DNA of 64,000 nt from Lelliottia sp. WAP21 (lineage in GTDB: Bacteria; Pseudomonadota; Gammaproteobacteria; Enterobacterales; Enterobacteriaceae), in assembly GCF_020532665.2 (NCBI RefSeq), contig NZ_JAIWPG020000001.1, forward strand, positions 124,001 through 188,000, written 5' to 3'. Positions 1 to 8,452 of this stretch are shown here, in pieces (the first letter of the stretch is position 1; the number at the start of each line of letters is the position of its first letter). The notes below the pieces were generated by a model. The model had not been told where the DNA came from and ran no database searches. It saw only the letters and a program-made list of their open reading frames with translations. A program made the position numbers and the translations under genes.

Positions 1-289
1 TATTGCCGTCGTAAATCACAGCTTGCATGACGTCATCATTCAATACCGTCACATAATGATGGGCTTCCATCTGCCCGTTCTTGTCACCATTGTAAAAATG
101 AAAACCATCAAGATAAGTACTTATGGCGTCGACCGGAGGTCGTGATTGCAGAATATTGGCTCCCGTTTCCAGGGTACGCATCTCCGCAGAGGTTTTATCA
201 CCGGGAATATCCGTTTTAGGCGGAGTATTATTTGCACCACATCCGATTAAGGTAAGGCTTGAAACGAGTAATAAAGAAATTGATTTCAC
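1..289 (-). CDS. DUF1264 (OBAP-like) lipoprotein, 3' end outside window
   Basis: Partial gene running off the left edge; 96 codons are visible. It starts with GTG at 289, preceded by an AGGGAG ribosome site five bases upstream. The N-terminus is a lipoprotein signal (MKSISLLLVSSLTLIGC), so the mature protein should be lipidated on a Cys near residue 17. After a Pro/Thr-rich linker comes a conserved stretch with LDGFHFYNGDKNGQMEAHHY, the signature I associate with the DUF1264 / oil-body-associated-protein family. Bacterial members have no established function. It is transcribed away from tam. Family call fairly sure, function unknown. Confidence 0.75.
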   Translation of the reverse strand, partial: MKSISLLLVSSLTLIGCGANNTPPKTDIPGDKTSAEMRTLETGANILQSRPPVDAISTYLDGFHFYNGDKNGQMEAHHYVTVLNDDVMQAVIYDGN

Positions 290-431
290 AGGCACTCCCT
301 GGCAAAAAAGTTTGTTATGAACAGAATCGACCCCCATAACCTTAGCCGTAAAAGATCTCATTTTCCTCCCCACCCGAAACGTGACGCCGGATCGACTAAC
401 CTTAAGGTAAACCCGCTAGCAGGAGAGACTA

Positions 432-1190
432 ATGGCTGACTGGAACCCTTCCCTTTATCTTCAATACGGCGCGGAGCGCACGCGCCCCGCGGTGGAATTA
501 CTCGCCAGAGTGGCGCTGGATGACATAACAGATGTGGTGGATTTAGGCTGCGGGCCCGGGAACAGTACGGCGCTGCTGCGCCAGCGCTGGCCGTCTGCGC
601 AGATAACGGGCGTTGATGTTTCGCCAGCGATGCTCGAGCAAGCTCGTGTTGCCCTGCCCGATTGTCGATTTGTTGAGATGGATATCGGTAAGTATCGGCC
701 TGCACACCCTTTAAGTGTGATCTTCGCGAATGCGTCGCTGCAGTGGGTTCCAAACCACTATGAGTTACTTCCGCATCTGGTTTCACTACTCAAACTGAAT
801 GGCGTGCTGGCTATCCAGATGCCCGATAACACCATGGAACCGACACACGTTGCGATGCGCGAAGTAGCCTACGAGCAAGGTTATCCCGATCGTAGCCGCG
901 ACGCGTTACCTGGTGTTCACGCCTATTACGATATTTTGACTGACGCGGGATGCGACGTGGACATCTGGCGCACCACCTATTATCACAAAATGAGCTCGCA
1001 TCAGGCCATTATTGACTGGGTCAGCGCGACGGGATTACGCCCATGGTTGCAGGACTTAAGTCAGAACGAGCAGATCAACTACCTGTCGCGCTATGAGGAA
1101 TTACTGGAACAGCAATATCCGCTTCAGGAGAACGGGCAGATATTGCTGGCATTTCCACGGCTGTTTATTGTTGCCCGGCGCGAACCCTAG
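432..1190 (+). CDS. tam: trans-aconitate 2-methyltransferase
   Basis: A 252-residue cytoplasmic SAM-dependent methyltransferase, the same length as E. coli Tam and recognisably its orthologue throughout. Tam methylates trans-aconitate, a spontaneous isomer of cis-aconitate that inhibits aconitase. SAM-binding motif I is DLGCGPGN at residues 37-44, with an acidic residue (GVDVS) ending the next strand. Start ATG at 432 follows an AGGAGAG ribosome site. The gene ends four bases before the convergent CcdA-thioredoxin gene, with no visible terminator between them. As in E. coli it lies a few genes from yneE and uxaB. Confidence 0.95.
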   Translation: MADWNPSLYLQYGAERTRPAVELLARVALDDITDVVDLGCGPGNSTALLRQRWPSAQITGVDVSPAMLEQARVALPDCRFVEMDIGKYRPAHPLSVIFANASLQWVPNHYELLPHLVSLLKLNGVLAIQMPDNTMEPTHVAMREVAYEQGYPDRSRDALPGVHAYYDILTDAGCDVDIWRTTYYHKMSSHQAIIDWVSATGLRPWLQDLSQNEQINYLSRYEELLEQQYPLQENGQILLAFPRLFIVARREP

Positions 1191-1193
1191 TGG

Positions 1194-2384
1194 TCAGGCT
1201 TGCGCTTCTTTAAGCAGTTGCTGGATGACCTGTTCCTGTTTTTCTTCGTTGCCTTCGCCAAAAGAGACATAACGAAGTTGCCCTTTTGCATCAAAGAAAT
1301 AATGTGCAGGCCAGTAACGGTTGCCAAACGCGTTCCAGATACGGTAATTGTTATCGGTGACGACAGAGTATGGTAGCTGCCATTTCTTTACCGCTTTTTC
1401 AACGGACTGTCGGGGTTTTTCCCATGGATATTCCGGCGTGTGGACGCCAATAACCGTCAGACCTTGCGACTGATATTGATTGGCCCATGCGCGTACTAAG
1501 GGTAATGTGTGCTGACAGTTAATGCAGTCCCAGGTCCAGAAATCGATCAGTACCACCTTCCCTTTCAACTGCTCAGACGTGACAGGGTCACCATTTATCC
1601 AGCCCGTCCCTCCTTCCAGAGAAGGCAGTGAATGCGATGTTACCGACTCCACTACTGGCTGTAATTTAGCCGGGGTAGTCGCCTGCGGTGCCCAGCGTAA
1701 CAGCTGATTTTCGAGGGTGTCGGCAATGCTATTTGCGCCCTGAAGCAGGTTATTCATTCCCGTAGCAGTCAAAACTACGGCACTCAGCATGACGACACCC
1801 GCCCCACGACGCAACGTATCCATCAGTGCCGATCGTGCTCTTAGAGGGGCTAACAGCCTTTGTCCACCCAGCCCCAGTAACGCCAGCATGGCTGCGCAAC
1901 CCGCGCCATATGCAACTAACAATGAGCCGGTTGCCACCGCTGAATGTCCCGCAATACCGAGACTAAAAATGGCCCCCAGAATGGGTCCGGCACACGGTGA
2001 CCAAAGCAACCCGACGGCCAGCCCGGCTAAAAATGCCGAGGCGATCCCTGCCGTTTTGCTACTTTGAACATTCAGCCTGTTTCCCAGGTTAACGGCAGGC
2101 TGCGCCAGGCGCTGAGAGAAAGACGGGAAGATCAGCGCCAGTGCTGCAAAGGCGAAGAAAACCAGTGCGATGCCACGTCCATACTCCGTGGCCTTCACAA
2201 TCCAGTCGCTGGCGGCGGTCACCAACATGGCGACGACGGTAAACATCACCACCATCCCCACAAGCAAGGCAATGATGTGCTGCCGTTTGCCGCGAAAACC
2301 GGCAAACAAGAGTGGGATCACCGGGAGTGTGCAGGGGCTGAGCAGGCTGATCATCCCGCCGAGAAAGGCAATGAGAAGAAACAT
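1194..2384 (-). CDS. CcdA/DipZ-like membrane protein fused to a thioredoxin-like domain
   Basis: A 396-residue fusion. Residues 1-215 form a six-helix CcdA/DsbD-beta-type membrane domain with the two redox-motif cysteines in SPC contexts (Cys18 in LLSPCTLP, Cys131 in WSPCAGP). Residues about 255-396 are a TlpA/AhpC-like thioredoxin fold with active site CINC at 287-290 in FWTWDCINC. The architecture matches the mycobacterial DipZ type and predicts electron transfer from cytoplasmic thioredoxin through the membrane to a periplasmic thiol domain. Its substrate cannot be read from sequence. It lies 135 bp downstream of a two-component gene pair on the same strand, which suggests but does not prove shared control. 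It is not part of the E. coli neighbourhood. Confidence 0.85.
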   Translation of the reverse strand: MFLLIAFLGGMISLLSPCTLPVIPLLFAGFRGKRQHIIALLVGMVVMFTVVAMLVTAASDWIVKATEYGRGIALVFFAFAALALIFPSFSQRLAQPAVNLGNRLNVQSSKTAGIASAFLAGLAVGLLWSPCAGPILGAIFSLGIAGHSAVATGSLLVAYGAGCAAMLALLGLGGQRLLAPLRARSALMDTLRRGAGVVMLSAVVLTATGMNNLLQGANSIADTLENQLLRWAPQATTPAKLQPVVESVTSHSLPSLEGGTGWINGDPVTSEQLKGKVVLIDFWTWDCINCQHTLPLVRAWANQYQSQGLTVIGVHTPEYPWEKPRQSVEKAVKKWQLPYSVVTDNNYRIWNAFGNRYWPAHYFFDAKGQLRYVSFGEGNEEKQEQVIQQLLKEAQA

Positions 2385-2519
2385 AATGACCTCACGTAAC
2401 AGTTGTCTGCGAGTTGCAGTGAGGTCATTTCATCCTAAGAATGTATTCAGGTGATGTTCAGAAAGCGTGCTTTTGTCTTCACAAGTATCACGACAGCATG
2501 CAGATACAAACGCGTACAA

Positions 2520-3818
2520 TTACAGGTTCGTCAGGTTGACGGACACATCCAGTCCACCCTGCGGACGATTTGTCAGCGTCAGCGTTCCCTTAAGCTGCGC
2601 GATTAATTGTGAAGCGATAGCCAGCCCAAGCCCTGTCCCGCCGGTATCTCGATTACGAGAGCTTTCAAGGCGGTAGAAAGGTTGCAGCACCGCATCCTGC
2701 TCCTCTTCCGGAATGCCAGGGCCGTTATCGACCACATGAATCACAACGCGAGTAGGATCGCCTGTTTCCAGCGTGATATCAGCACGTTCCCCATACTTAA
2801 GCGCATTATCAATTAAGTTTGTCATGATTCGTCGAAGCGCCTGCGGTCGGGTAGTGAACGGCAACCGCCCGTCCGGTGCGATAAAACTCACGTCATGTCC
2901 GGTGTCCCGATAATCACAAACGATACTGTCTATCCAGGCCGACAGGTCGAGCCTGACGGGGGATTCTTCCAGTGATTCTGATGAACGGGCATAGGCAATG
3001 CCTTCACGCACCAGTCGCGTCATATTGTCCAGATCCTGCATGAGTTTTTCGCGAAGCTCTGGCTGATCTGCCATTTCAACGCGCAACTTCATTCGCGTAA
3101 TCGGCGTTTGTAAGTCATGTGAAATAGAGGCAAGAATTTGGGCACGTTCCTTCAGATAGGCCTGAATGCGCGCCTGCATGGCGTTAAATGCCCGCGCTGC
3201 ACGGCGTACTTCTGCGGGGCCCTGCTCGCTCATCGGCTGGTGTGCAGCGGGTTCAAGCGAATCGACGGCTCGCGTAAAAAGCGAAAATGGCCTCACGACC
3301 TGTTTAACCGCAATCCATGAGCAGAGCACAATAAGCAGGAGTTGCAGTATAAAAACGATCGGTAGCCAGCTGGCGACCGGAGGCATTCGTGGGGTCAGGT
3401 CCAGGGTTAAAGGCGTACCGTCGCTTAACGTCACATGCGCCTGAATGTGTGATACCGGCCCGGGAATGGCGGTAAAACTCAGCGGATAACGATCGCCCAG
3501 CGTGTCGCGCAAGGTGCGAATCGCATCCTGCGAACGTTTATCGCGTGGCGGTTTTCCCTGTTCCCCCGGGCCAAGAATATAATGATAATTGCCCCGCTCC
3601 AGCTGTGGAAGCCACAGCGCACGTTCTTCGGCAGGCAGGCGGTCGAGGATGGCGACGCTTGTTGCGACATCGTTCTCAAGATTACCGAGCATCACATGGC
3701 GTGCGCTATGCATTCGTTCAACCATGACCAGCGTCAGGCTAAGCCCGTTCGCCAGGACGAGCCCGGCTAACACAATAATAAGCAGCCGGGAGAGTAAGGA
3801 TCGTGGCCAAAGCGTCAT
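2520..3818 (-). CDS. Sensor histidine kinase of an OmpR/EnvZ-type two-component system
   Basis: A 432-residue inner-membrane kinase. Transmembrane helices at about 10-32 and 153-173 flank a periplasmic sensor region of about 120 residues. A HAMP linker (about 175-226) leads to the dimerisation/phosphoacceptor helix with SISHDLQTP, phosphorylated His234. The ATPase domain has an N box (NLIDNALKYG, 334-343), G1 (DNGPGIP, 364-370) and G2 (GGTGLGLA, 393-400), so all catalytic motifs are intact. Its ATG overlaps the response-regulator stop in an ATGA arrangement, implying translational coupling. Signal unknown; it is not a close match to any E. coli kinase I can name. Confidence 0.93.
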   Translation of the reverse strand: MTLWPRSLLSRLLIIVLAGLVLANGLSLTLVMVERMHSARHVMLGNLENDVATSVAILDRLPAEERALWLPQLERGNYHYILGPGEQGKPPRDKRSQDAIRTLRDTLGDRYPLSFTAIPGPVSHIQAHVTLSDGTPLTLDLTPRMPPVASWLPIVFILQLLLIVLCSWIAVKQVVRPFSLFTRAVDSLEPAAHQPMSEQGPAEVRRAARAFNAMQARIQAYLKERAQILASISHDLQTPITRMKLRVEMADQPELREKLMQDLDNMTRLVREGIAYARSSESLEESPVRLDLSAWIDSIVCDYRDTGHDVSFIAPDGRLPFTTRPQALRRIMTNLIDNALKYGERADITLETGDPTRVVIHVVDNGPGIPEEEQDAVLQPFYRLESSRNRDTGGTGLGLAIASQLIAQLKGTLTLTNRPQGGLDVSVNLTNL

Positions 3819-4555
3819 TCGTTATACTCTTTGATCACCACAGGCATGGCCAGAACATAGCCTTCACTGCGTACCGTTTTAATATACGCGGGAGTTTTGG
3901 CATCCTCGTTCAGGCGTTGACGAACGCGACTGACCAGCAGATCGATGGAGCGTTCAAACAGTTCGGCGTCGCGGCCCTGCGTCAGGTTCAGCAACTGATC
4001 GCGCGTCAGAACCCGCTGGGGATGATCGAGGAAAACGCGGAGCAAACGGTACTCTGCCCCGCTCAGGGCGACGATCATGCCCTCATGATCGATCAGGTGG
4101 CGGGACACCGTATCCAGCGCCCATTCACCAAAAGCAATCAGGCGTCCGGCCTCAGTCACCTGGAGATTGGGCGGCATGGCCCGAAAACGCCGCAGAATGG
4201 CTTTTATCCGGGCCAGCAGTTCGCGGGCGACGAAAGGTTTAACCACATAATCGTCGGCTCCCATTTCCAGGCCCAAAATACGATCGGTATCTTCGTTGCG
4301 CGCGGTAAGCATCAGGACCGGCATATCCTTATGCTTACCGCTGCGCAGCTGGCGACACAGGGTTAACCCATCGTCGCCGGGCATCATCACGTCCAGCACG
4401 ACCAAATCAACATGCTGTTTTTCCAGTACAACACGCATCTCTTTGCCGTTGGCGGCCCCCGTCGCGTGATAACCCGACTTCACCAGATAATCGACAATCA
4501 GTTCACGAATATCTCTGTCGTCATCCACAACAAGGATATGATCAATATGGTCCAC
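3815..4555 (-). CDS. OmpR-family response regulator
   Basis: A 246-residue DNA-binding response regulator. The receiver domain has the acidic pair Asp11/Asp12, phosphoacceptor Asp55 (VVLDVMMPG), Thr84 and Lys106 (VVKPF). The C-terminal half is an OmpR-type winged helix ending in a typical YIKTVRSEGYVL wing. The start is GTG at 4555, six bases after an AGGAG site. An ATG two bases upstream is in another frame and would not give a receiver domain. It is first gene of a pair with the kinase. Likely targets include neighbouring genes, but no operator could be identified with confidence. Confidence 0.93.
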   Translation of the reverse strand: MDHIDHILVVDDDRDIRELIVDYLVKSGYHATGAANGKEMRVVLEKQHVDLVVLDVMMPGDDGLTLCRQLRSGKHKDMPVLMLTARNEDTDRILGLEMGADDYVVKPFVARELLARIKAILRRFRAMPPNLQVTEAGRLIAFGEWALDTVSRHLIDHEGMIVALSGAEYRLLRVFLDHPQRVLTRDQLLNLTQGRDAELFERSIDLLVSRVRQRLNEDAKTPAYIKTVRSEGYVLAMPVVIKEYNE

Positions 4556-4599
4556 ATGACGCTCCTGAAAAAGAGATAACGTATTGAAAATAGCACAAC

Positions 4600-5595
4600 T
4601 CAGAGCTTGTCAGCATCCACGACCGCGTTGACGAAATCCTGCGGATCTTCCTGCGGTGGGTTATGACCCACGTGTGCGCCAAAGGTCCGGTGTTCATACT
4701 TACCGGTGAATTTACTGGCGTATGTTTTAGGTGCCGGATGCGGCGCGCCGTTGTTGCCACCTTCTATGGTAATGGTCGGTACAGAGATAGTGGGTAACGT
4801 CGCCAGTTTCTGTTCATATTGATCGTATTGCGGCTCTCCTTTTTCCAGACCCAAACGCCAGCGGTAATTACTGAGCGTCACGGCAACGTGGTCCGGATTA
4901 TCCAGCGATTTAGCGCTGGCATTGAAGGTCTTATCGCTGAATTTCCAGTCTGGCGAGGCCTGGGACCAAATCAACCGCGCAAAATCATGGGTGTTTTTGG
5001 CATAGCCCTGAGCACCGCGTTCTGTCGCAAAATAGAACTGATACCACCACTGGACTTCAGCCTGAGGCGGTAAAGGTTTTTCACCGATCGCCTGGCTACT
5101 GATCAGATATCCGCTGACGGAAACCAGTGATTTCACCCGCTCCGGCCACAACGCAGCAATGATATCAGCAGTCCGTGCGCCCCAGTCGTAACCCGCAAAG
5201 ACGGCCTGTTTAATGTTCAGGGCATCCATCAGATCGACAATATCTTTCGCCATGGCAGAAGGCTGACCATTACGCGGCGTACGATCAGACAGAAAACGCG
5301 TGGTGCCATAACCCCGAAGAGAAGGAACGATCACCCGATAGCCTTTTGCCGCAAGAGCGGGGGCGACCTGAGCATAGCTTTGAATATCGTAGGGCCAGCC
5401 GTGTAATAAAATGACGGGTTGTCCATTCTTAGGACCAATATCCACATAACCAATGTTAAGTACCCCCGCGTTAATTTGCTGAATATGATTAAACGCGGAG
5501 GGGGTATCACCCGCCATCGCTTCGGCCTGACAGGAGAAGACGGTGCCAAGAGAAAGCGTTAACGCCAGGGTTGAGTAAGCCAGTTTATTAAACAT
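4600..5595 (-). CDS. Exported alpha/beta hydrolase, epoxide hydrolase/dehalogenase-like
   Basis: A 331-residue protein from the ATG at 5595, which has a GGAG site eight bases upstream; an in-frame ATG at 5619 lacks one. Residues 1-26 form a Sec signal peptide with predicted cleavage near QAEA, so it acts in the periplasm or outside. The fold shows the oxyanion motif HGWP (65-68) and GYDWGA with Asp137 at the nucleophile elbow, as in epoxide hydrolases and haloalkane dehalogenases rather than Ser lipases. His311 in GAHVGHNPP is the likely catalytic base. The gene ends 45 bp before the response regulator on the same strand. A 21-bp palindrome lies 66-86 bp upstream. Substrate unknown. Confidence 0.85.
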   Translation of the reverse strand: MFNKLAYSTLALTLSLGTVFSCQAEAMAGDTPSAFNHIQQINAGVLNIGYVDIGPKNGQPVILLHGWPYDIQSYAQVAPALAAKGYRVIVPSLRGYGTTRFLSDRTPRNGQPSAMAKDIVDLMDALNIKQAVFAGYDWGARTADIIAALWPERVKSLVSVSGYLISSQAIGEKPLPPQAEVQWWYQFYFATERGAQGYAKNTHDFARLIWSQASPDWKFSDKTFNASAKSLDNPDHVAVTLSNYRWRLGLEKGEPQYDQYEQKLATLPTISVPTITIEGGNNGAPHPAPKTYASKFTGKYEHRTFGAHVGHNPPQEDPQDFVNAVVDADKL

Positions 5596-5660
5596 GTTGA
5601 TATCTCCGATTGAGTACATTTGACGGGGATATCACACCAAATTTTTGTAGGGATCATGTG

Positions 5661-5681
5661 TGCAAAAAGGACCTTTTTGCA
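5661..5681. promoter_or_regulatory. 21-bp perfect palindrome upstream of the hydrolase gene
   Basis: Arms TGCAAAAAGG and CCTTTTTGCA match perfectly around a single central base, in the leader region of the exported hydrolase gene 66-86 bp before its ATG. No U-tract follows on either strand, so it looks more like a dimeric-regulator operator than a terminator. No regulator is assigned. Confidence 0.5.
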
Positions 5682-5687
5682 TGGCTA

Positions 5688-5712
5688 TGTATGTGGCGAC
5701 GCCACAGATACA
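5688..5712. terminator. Hairpin downstream of the GNAT pair
   Basis: Arms TGTAT+GTGGC and GCCAC+(AG)+ATACA form a ten-pair stem with a small bulge and a GAC loop, 24 bp past the stop of the acetyltransferase gene at 5736. It could end that transcript, but there is no clear U-tract, so this is tentative. Confidence 0.3.
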
Positions 5713-5735
5713 CTGTGATACAAAAGCCGCCAGGA

Positions 5736-6170
5736 TCAGAGTGAAATTCGGTAACGAACGTAGTCGTCGGCCTGAGCAAACCGGTCGTACAACTTGCGGG
5801 CTGGGTTATCCTGACGCGTCACCCAATAGACGTTTGACCACCCTTCCCGTTTCCCTTCTTCGAGTATTGCGTCAATCAGGGCCTGCCCTGCACCGGCGCC
5901 ACGTGCGGCGGGATCGACAAAAAGATCTTCCAGATAGCAAACCGGGGCGGTCGACCAGGTTCCTTCATGCAAAATACACAGTGCAAAACCGATAACCTGG
6001 CCCTCTTTTTCCGCCACCCGACAGAATACCGGCGAGGCCGGGTTAAGCGCCCTTTCCCATGTCGATTCGGTGACGGACTCAGGTAGCTCGCAGTGGTAAA
6101 AGTCGAGATACCCCTGCCAGAGGTCACTCCACGGCGTATGGTCTTCGGGGCACGCGGGTCGGACAAGCAT
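5736..6170 (-). CDS. GNAT-family N-acetyltransferase
   Basis: A 144-residue single-domain acetyltransferase of the Gcn5-related family. The acetyl-CoA pyrophosphate loop is visible as DPAARGAGAGQALI, with the preceding beta-strand CYLEDLFV typical of the fold; the C-terminal part (QDNPARKLYDRF) supplies the usual helix and Tyr. Start ATG at 6170 follows an AAGGAAT site. It lies 14 bp downstream of another GNAT gene on the same strand, so the two are probably co-transcribed. The acceptor substrate (amine, amino acid, antibiotic or protein) cannot be deduced. Confidence 0.9.
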   Translation of the reverse strand: MLVRPACPEDHTPWSDLWQGYLDFYHCELPESVTESTWERALNPASPVFCRVAEKEGQVIGFALCILHEGTWSTAPVCYLEDLFVDPAARGAGAGQALIDAILEEGKREGWSNVYWVTRQDNPARKLYDRFAQADDYVRYRISL

Positions 6171-6184
6171 GTTTATTCCTTAGG

Positions 6185-6655
6185 TTAGAGGGCGAGGGTC
6201 ATATCAAAACAACGCAGGTCGGTCTCTGCCAGTCGGGAGGGATAGAGACTTTCTTTCACCGTGACAAACCCCATCTTTTCATAAAAGCGCTGCGCGTTTG
6301 GCGTGGCGGCGAGGGTGACATGAGGGATTTCCCTGCCGCGCGCCTCTTCCAGCAAAACGGCCATGATTTGCCGGGCGTAGCCTTGGCCTGAAGCAGAGGG
6401 CAGCGTAAAAATCGCCTCGATACTGTGTTGCATCAGATCCAGATAGCCGGTCGCCACCACGTTGCCACTTTTATCTTCAGCAACAAAGAATGGATTTTCA
6501 ATCACGCACTGGCGATAAGATTCTGGCATGTTTTCAGGTGTCCATCGGGCGATGACGTCCGCAGCATAGCTGGTTTGACAGCCGTGGCGGATCGCCTGAT
6601 TGCGCACATCCCAGAGCGTCTCTGCTTCCTGTGGTACTGCCCGTCTGATTGTCAT
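6185..6655 (-). CDS. GNAT-family N-acetyltransferase
   Basis: A 156-residue GNAT protein. The conserved SIEAIFTLPSASGQGYARQIM segment corresponds to strand beta-4 and a slightly variant CoA loop (Q-x-x-G-x-A form), followed by the ATPNAQRFYEKMGF helix motif. Start ATG at 6655 has an AGAGG site. It heads a two-gene unit with the next GNAT gene. It is divergent from a third GNAT gene, with a near-complete inverted repeat in the shared 118-bp spacer. Substrate unknown. Confidence 0.9.
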   Translation of the reverse strand: MTIRRAVPQEAETLWDVRNQAIRHGCQTSYAADVIARWTPENMPESYRQCVIENPFFVAEDKSGNVVATGYLDLMQHSIEAIFTLPSASGQGYARQIMAVLLEEARGREIPHVTLAATPNAQRFYEKMGFVTVKESLYPSRLAETDLRCFDMTLAL

Positions 6656-6691
6656 GATTGCCTCTACAAATTCTGGTAGCCAATGTATTAC

Positions 6692-6719
6692 TGATTATCT
6701 ACATGTAATGTGATAATCA
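6692..6719. promoter_or_regulatory. Inverted repeat between divergent acetyltransferase genes
   Basis: TGATTATC (6692-6699) and GATAATCA (6712-6719) are perfect eight-base arms around a 12-bp spacer that itself contains the palindrome TACATGTA (6700-6707). It sits between two divergent GNAT genes and includes a -10-like GATAAT for the rightward gene. This is the layout expected for an operator controlling both promoters; the regulator is unknown. Confidence 0.45.
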
Positions 6720-6773
6720 TGAAAATAGCAGAAGGCAAACAAAAACATAACGCCAAATACTGGAGAAGTTGCC

Positions 6774-7340
6774 ATGTCTATTCCCACCCTGGTCACCGAG
6801 CGGTTGATACTCAAACCACTTGAAGCAGAAGACGCGAGCCAAATCCAGGCGCTTTACCCGCGCTGGGAAATTGTGCGCTATATGGTTTCCAGCGTCCCCT
6901 GGCCCTATCCGGATGACGGTGCTCGCCACTACGTTAATAACGTTGCCCTCCCCGATATGGAGAAAGGCATCGCCTGGTTCTGGACGCTGCGCCGTCAGGA
7001 GGCGCCAGAGCAGCTTATCGGGTTAATTTGTTTGTATGACGAGGAAGATAATAACCGCGGATTTTGGCTTGCCCCTGAATGGCAAGGTCAGGGCTATATG
7101 CGAGAAGCGAGCATTGCGGCAACGGATTACTGGTTTAACACCTTGAATAAACCGGTATTACGCGCACCGAAAGCGGCACTAAACCAACGATCGCAACGCA
7201 TTTCAGCCAGTAGCGGAATGCGGCTCATCAAAACGGAAAAGAAAGCCTACGTCAGCGGCGAGCTGGACTCTGAGCTATGGGAGATAACCCGTGAAGAGTG
7301 GAACGCTTTACAGCGCTCCACGGGCGGTCAGGTGAGCTGA
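6774..7340 (+). CDS. GNAT-family N-acetyltransferase, RimJ/RimL-like
   Basis: A 188-residue acetyltransferase of the RimJ/RimL type. It opens with the family motif TERLILKPLEAEDA, has GFWLAPEWQGQGYMREA as strand beta-4 plus CoA loop, and a late S-G-M-R segment where members carry N-x-x-S-x-x-V-L-E-K-x-G-F; here that region reads NQRSQRISASSGM, a moderately divergent form. Start ATG at 6774 follows GGAGAAG. Its 3' end overlaps the convergent yneE gene by 13 bp. E. coli RimJ/RimL proteins acetylate ribosomal protein N-termini, but others detoxify small molecules; which applies here is unknown. Confidence 0.88.
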   Translation: MSIPTLVTERLILKPLEAEDASQIQALYPRWEIVRYMVSSVPWPYPDDGARHYVNNVALPDMEKGIAWFWTLRRQEAPEQLIGLICLYDEEDNNRGFWLAPEWQGQGYMREASIAATDYWFNTLNKPVLRAPKAALNQRSQRISASSGMRLIKTEKKAYVSGELDSELWEITREEWNALQRSTGGQVS

Positions 7341-8242
7341 TAATATTTATCGGGCAAAATTCGGGCGGGAACCTCTGGTTCATCATTCATTTGCAGCAGG
7401 TCGATCTCCATAGCATTGCAGATGGCGTCCAGCGGCAAATCATTATTCTCGGTACCGAACGGCTCTTCCAGCTCTTCTGCCAGCGCATCCAGGGAGATAA
7501 AGGTGTATGAGATCAGCACCGAGACGAACGGCGTCATGTAATGCAGGTCAACGACCAGCGCGAAAGGAAGCATGATGCAGAAGAGATAAACGGTGCGATG
7601 CAGTATCAGCGTATAGGCAAACGGAACGGGCGTATTGGCGATGCGCTCGCAGCCGGCCAGCACCACGGACATATCGTTCAGACGGTTATTCAGGCTGTGA
7701 AAAAGAATATCAGATAACTGCCCTCCACGGCGTCTGTGCGCCAGCCACTCCCCCATAATCAGCAGGATACGGTTCGACGGTGAATTGGATGCCATTACGG
7801 CACGCAAATGGTCGGGTGATAAATAGTGGGCCAGATGGTCTGCCTGAGGTTGTCTGCGCAACGTCATACGCAGGCAATGGGCGAAGGCGATTTGCAAGCG
7901 TACAAACTCCCCGAGATGCGGATCGTCGGGCAGTGTATTTTTGACTTCGCGAAACAGAGACCGGGACGCTATCATCAGCTGCCCCCAAAGCTGTCGGGCT
8001 TCAACATAGCGTGAATAACAGGCGTTGTTCCGGAATCCGAGAAATATCGCGATGGCGACGCCCAAAATACTGAACGGTGCGACGGTGAATTTTATACCCA
8101 GCGTGGTGTACCACGGCAGCATCACGATGACCGCAAGCGATAACAGGAAATTGAGAAACAGTCGGGTCGATATTTTCGGTAAGACGGAACCATGCCAGAC
8201 AAAAATCAGGCGGAGCCAGTGGTGTTGAGGACGAACGATCAT
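7328..8242 (-). CDS. yneE: Bestrophin-family inner-membrane channel YneE
   Basis: A 304-residue UPF0187/bestrophin protein, orthologous to E. coli YneE and to the Klebsiella pneumoniae protein solved as KpBest, a pentameric ion channel. Hydrophobic segments occur at about 25-45, 55-75, 210-232 and 236-258, with the conserved N-terminal RPQHHW and the FLGFRNNACYSRYVEARQLWG motif after the second helix. Start ATG at 8242 has only a weak ribosome site. It lies between a GNAT gene and uxaB, matching the tam-yneE-uxaB order of E. coli. Physiological role in enterobacteria is not established. Confidence 0.92.
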   Translation of the reverse strand: MIVRPQHHWLRLIFVWHGSVLPKISTRLFLNFLLSLAVIVMLPWYTTLGIKFTVAPFSILGVAIAIFLGFRNNACYSRYVEARQLWGQLMIASRSLFREVKNTLPDDPHLGEFVRLQIAFAHCLRMTLRRQPQADHLAHYLSPDHLRAVMASNSPSNRILLIMGEWLAHRRRGGQLSDILFHSLNNRLNDMSVVLAGCERIANTPVPFAYTLILHRTVYLFCIMLPFALVVDLHYMTPFVSVLISYTFISLDALAEELEEPFGTENNDLPLDAICNAMEIDLLQMNDEPEVPARILPDKYYQLT

Positions 8243-8415
8243 AGTCAGCTTCAGGCAAGAAAAAGAGCGCGGCTATTAAACGTGATTGGCATCACGGTTG
8301 CAAGCTTGTTAACAGATTATTGCCAATTTCCTTCTGCCAGACAGGATATGCACCGATGCTAAGGTGTTATGTTCATTAAAGGGAATATAGTATGTTGTAA
8401 CTAATAAGTGATAAT

Positions 8416-8438
8416 GAAAAACCCGGCCAAAGCCGGGT
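8416..8438 (-). terminator. Rho-independent terminator of uxaB
   Basis: Read on the minus strand: stem ACCCGGC/GCCGGGT with a four-base loop followed by a T-run, 15 bp after the uxaB stop. The rest of the 210-bp gap up to yneE (8243-8452) holds only the presumed yneE promoter; I see no gene there. Confidence 0.85.
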
Positions 8439-8452
8439 CATCTGTCATCTCT

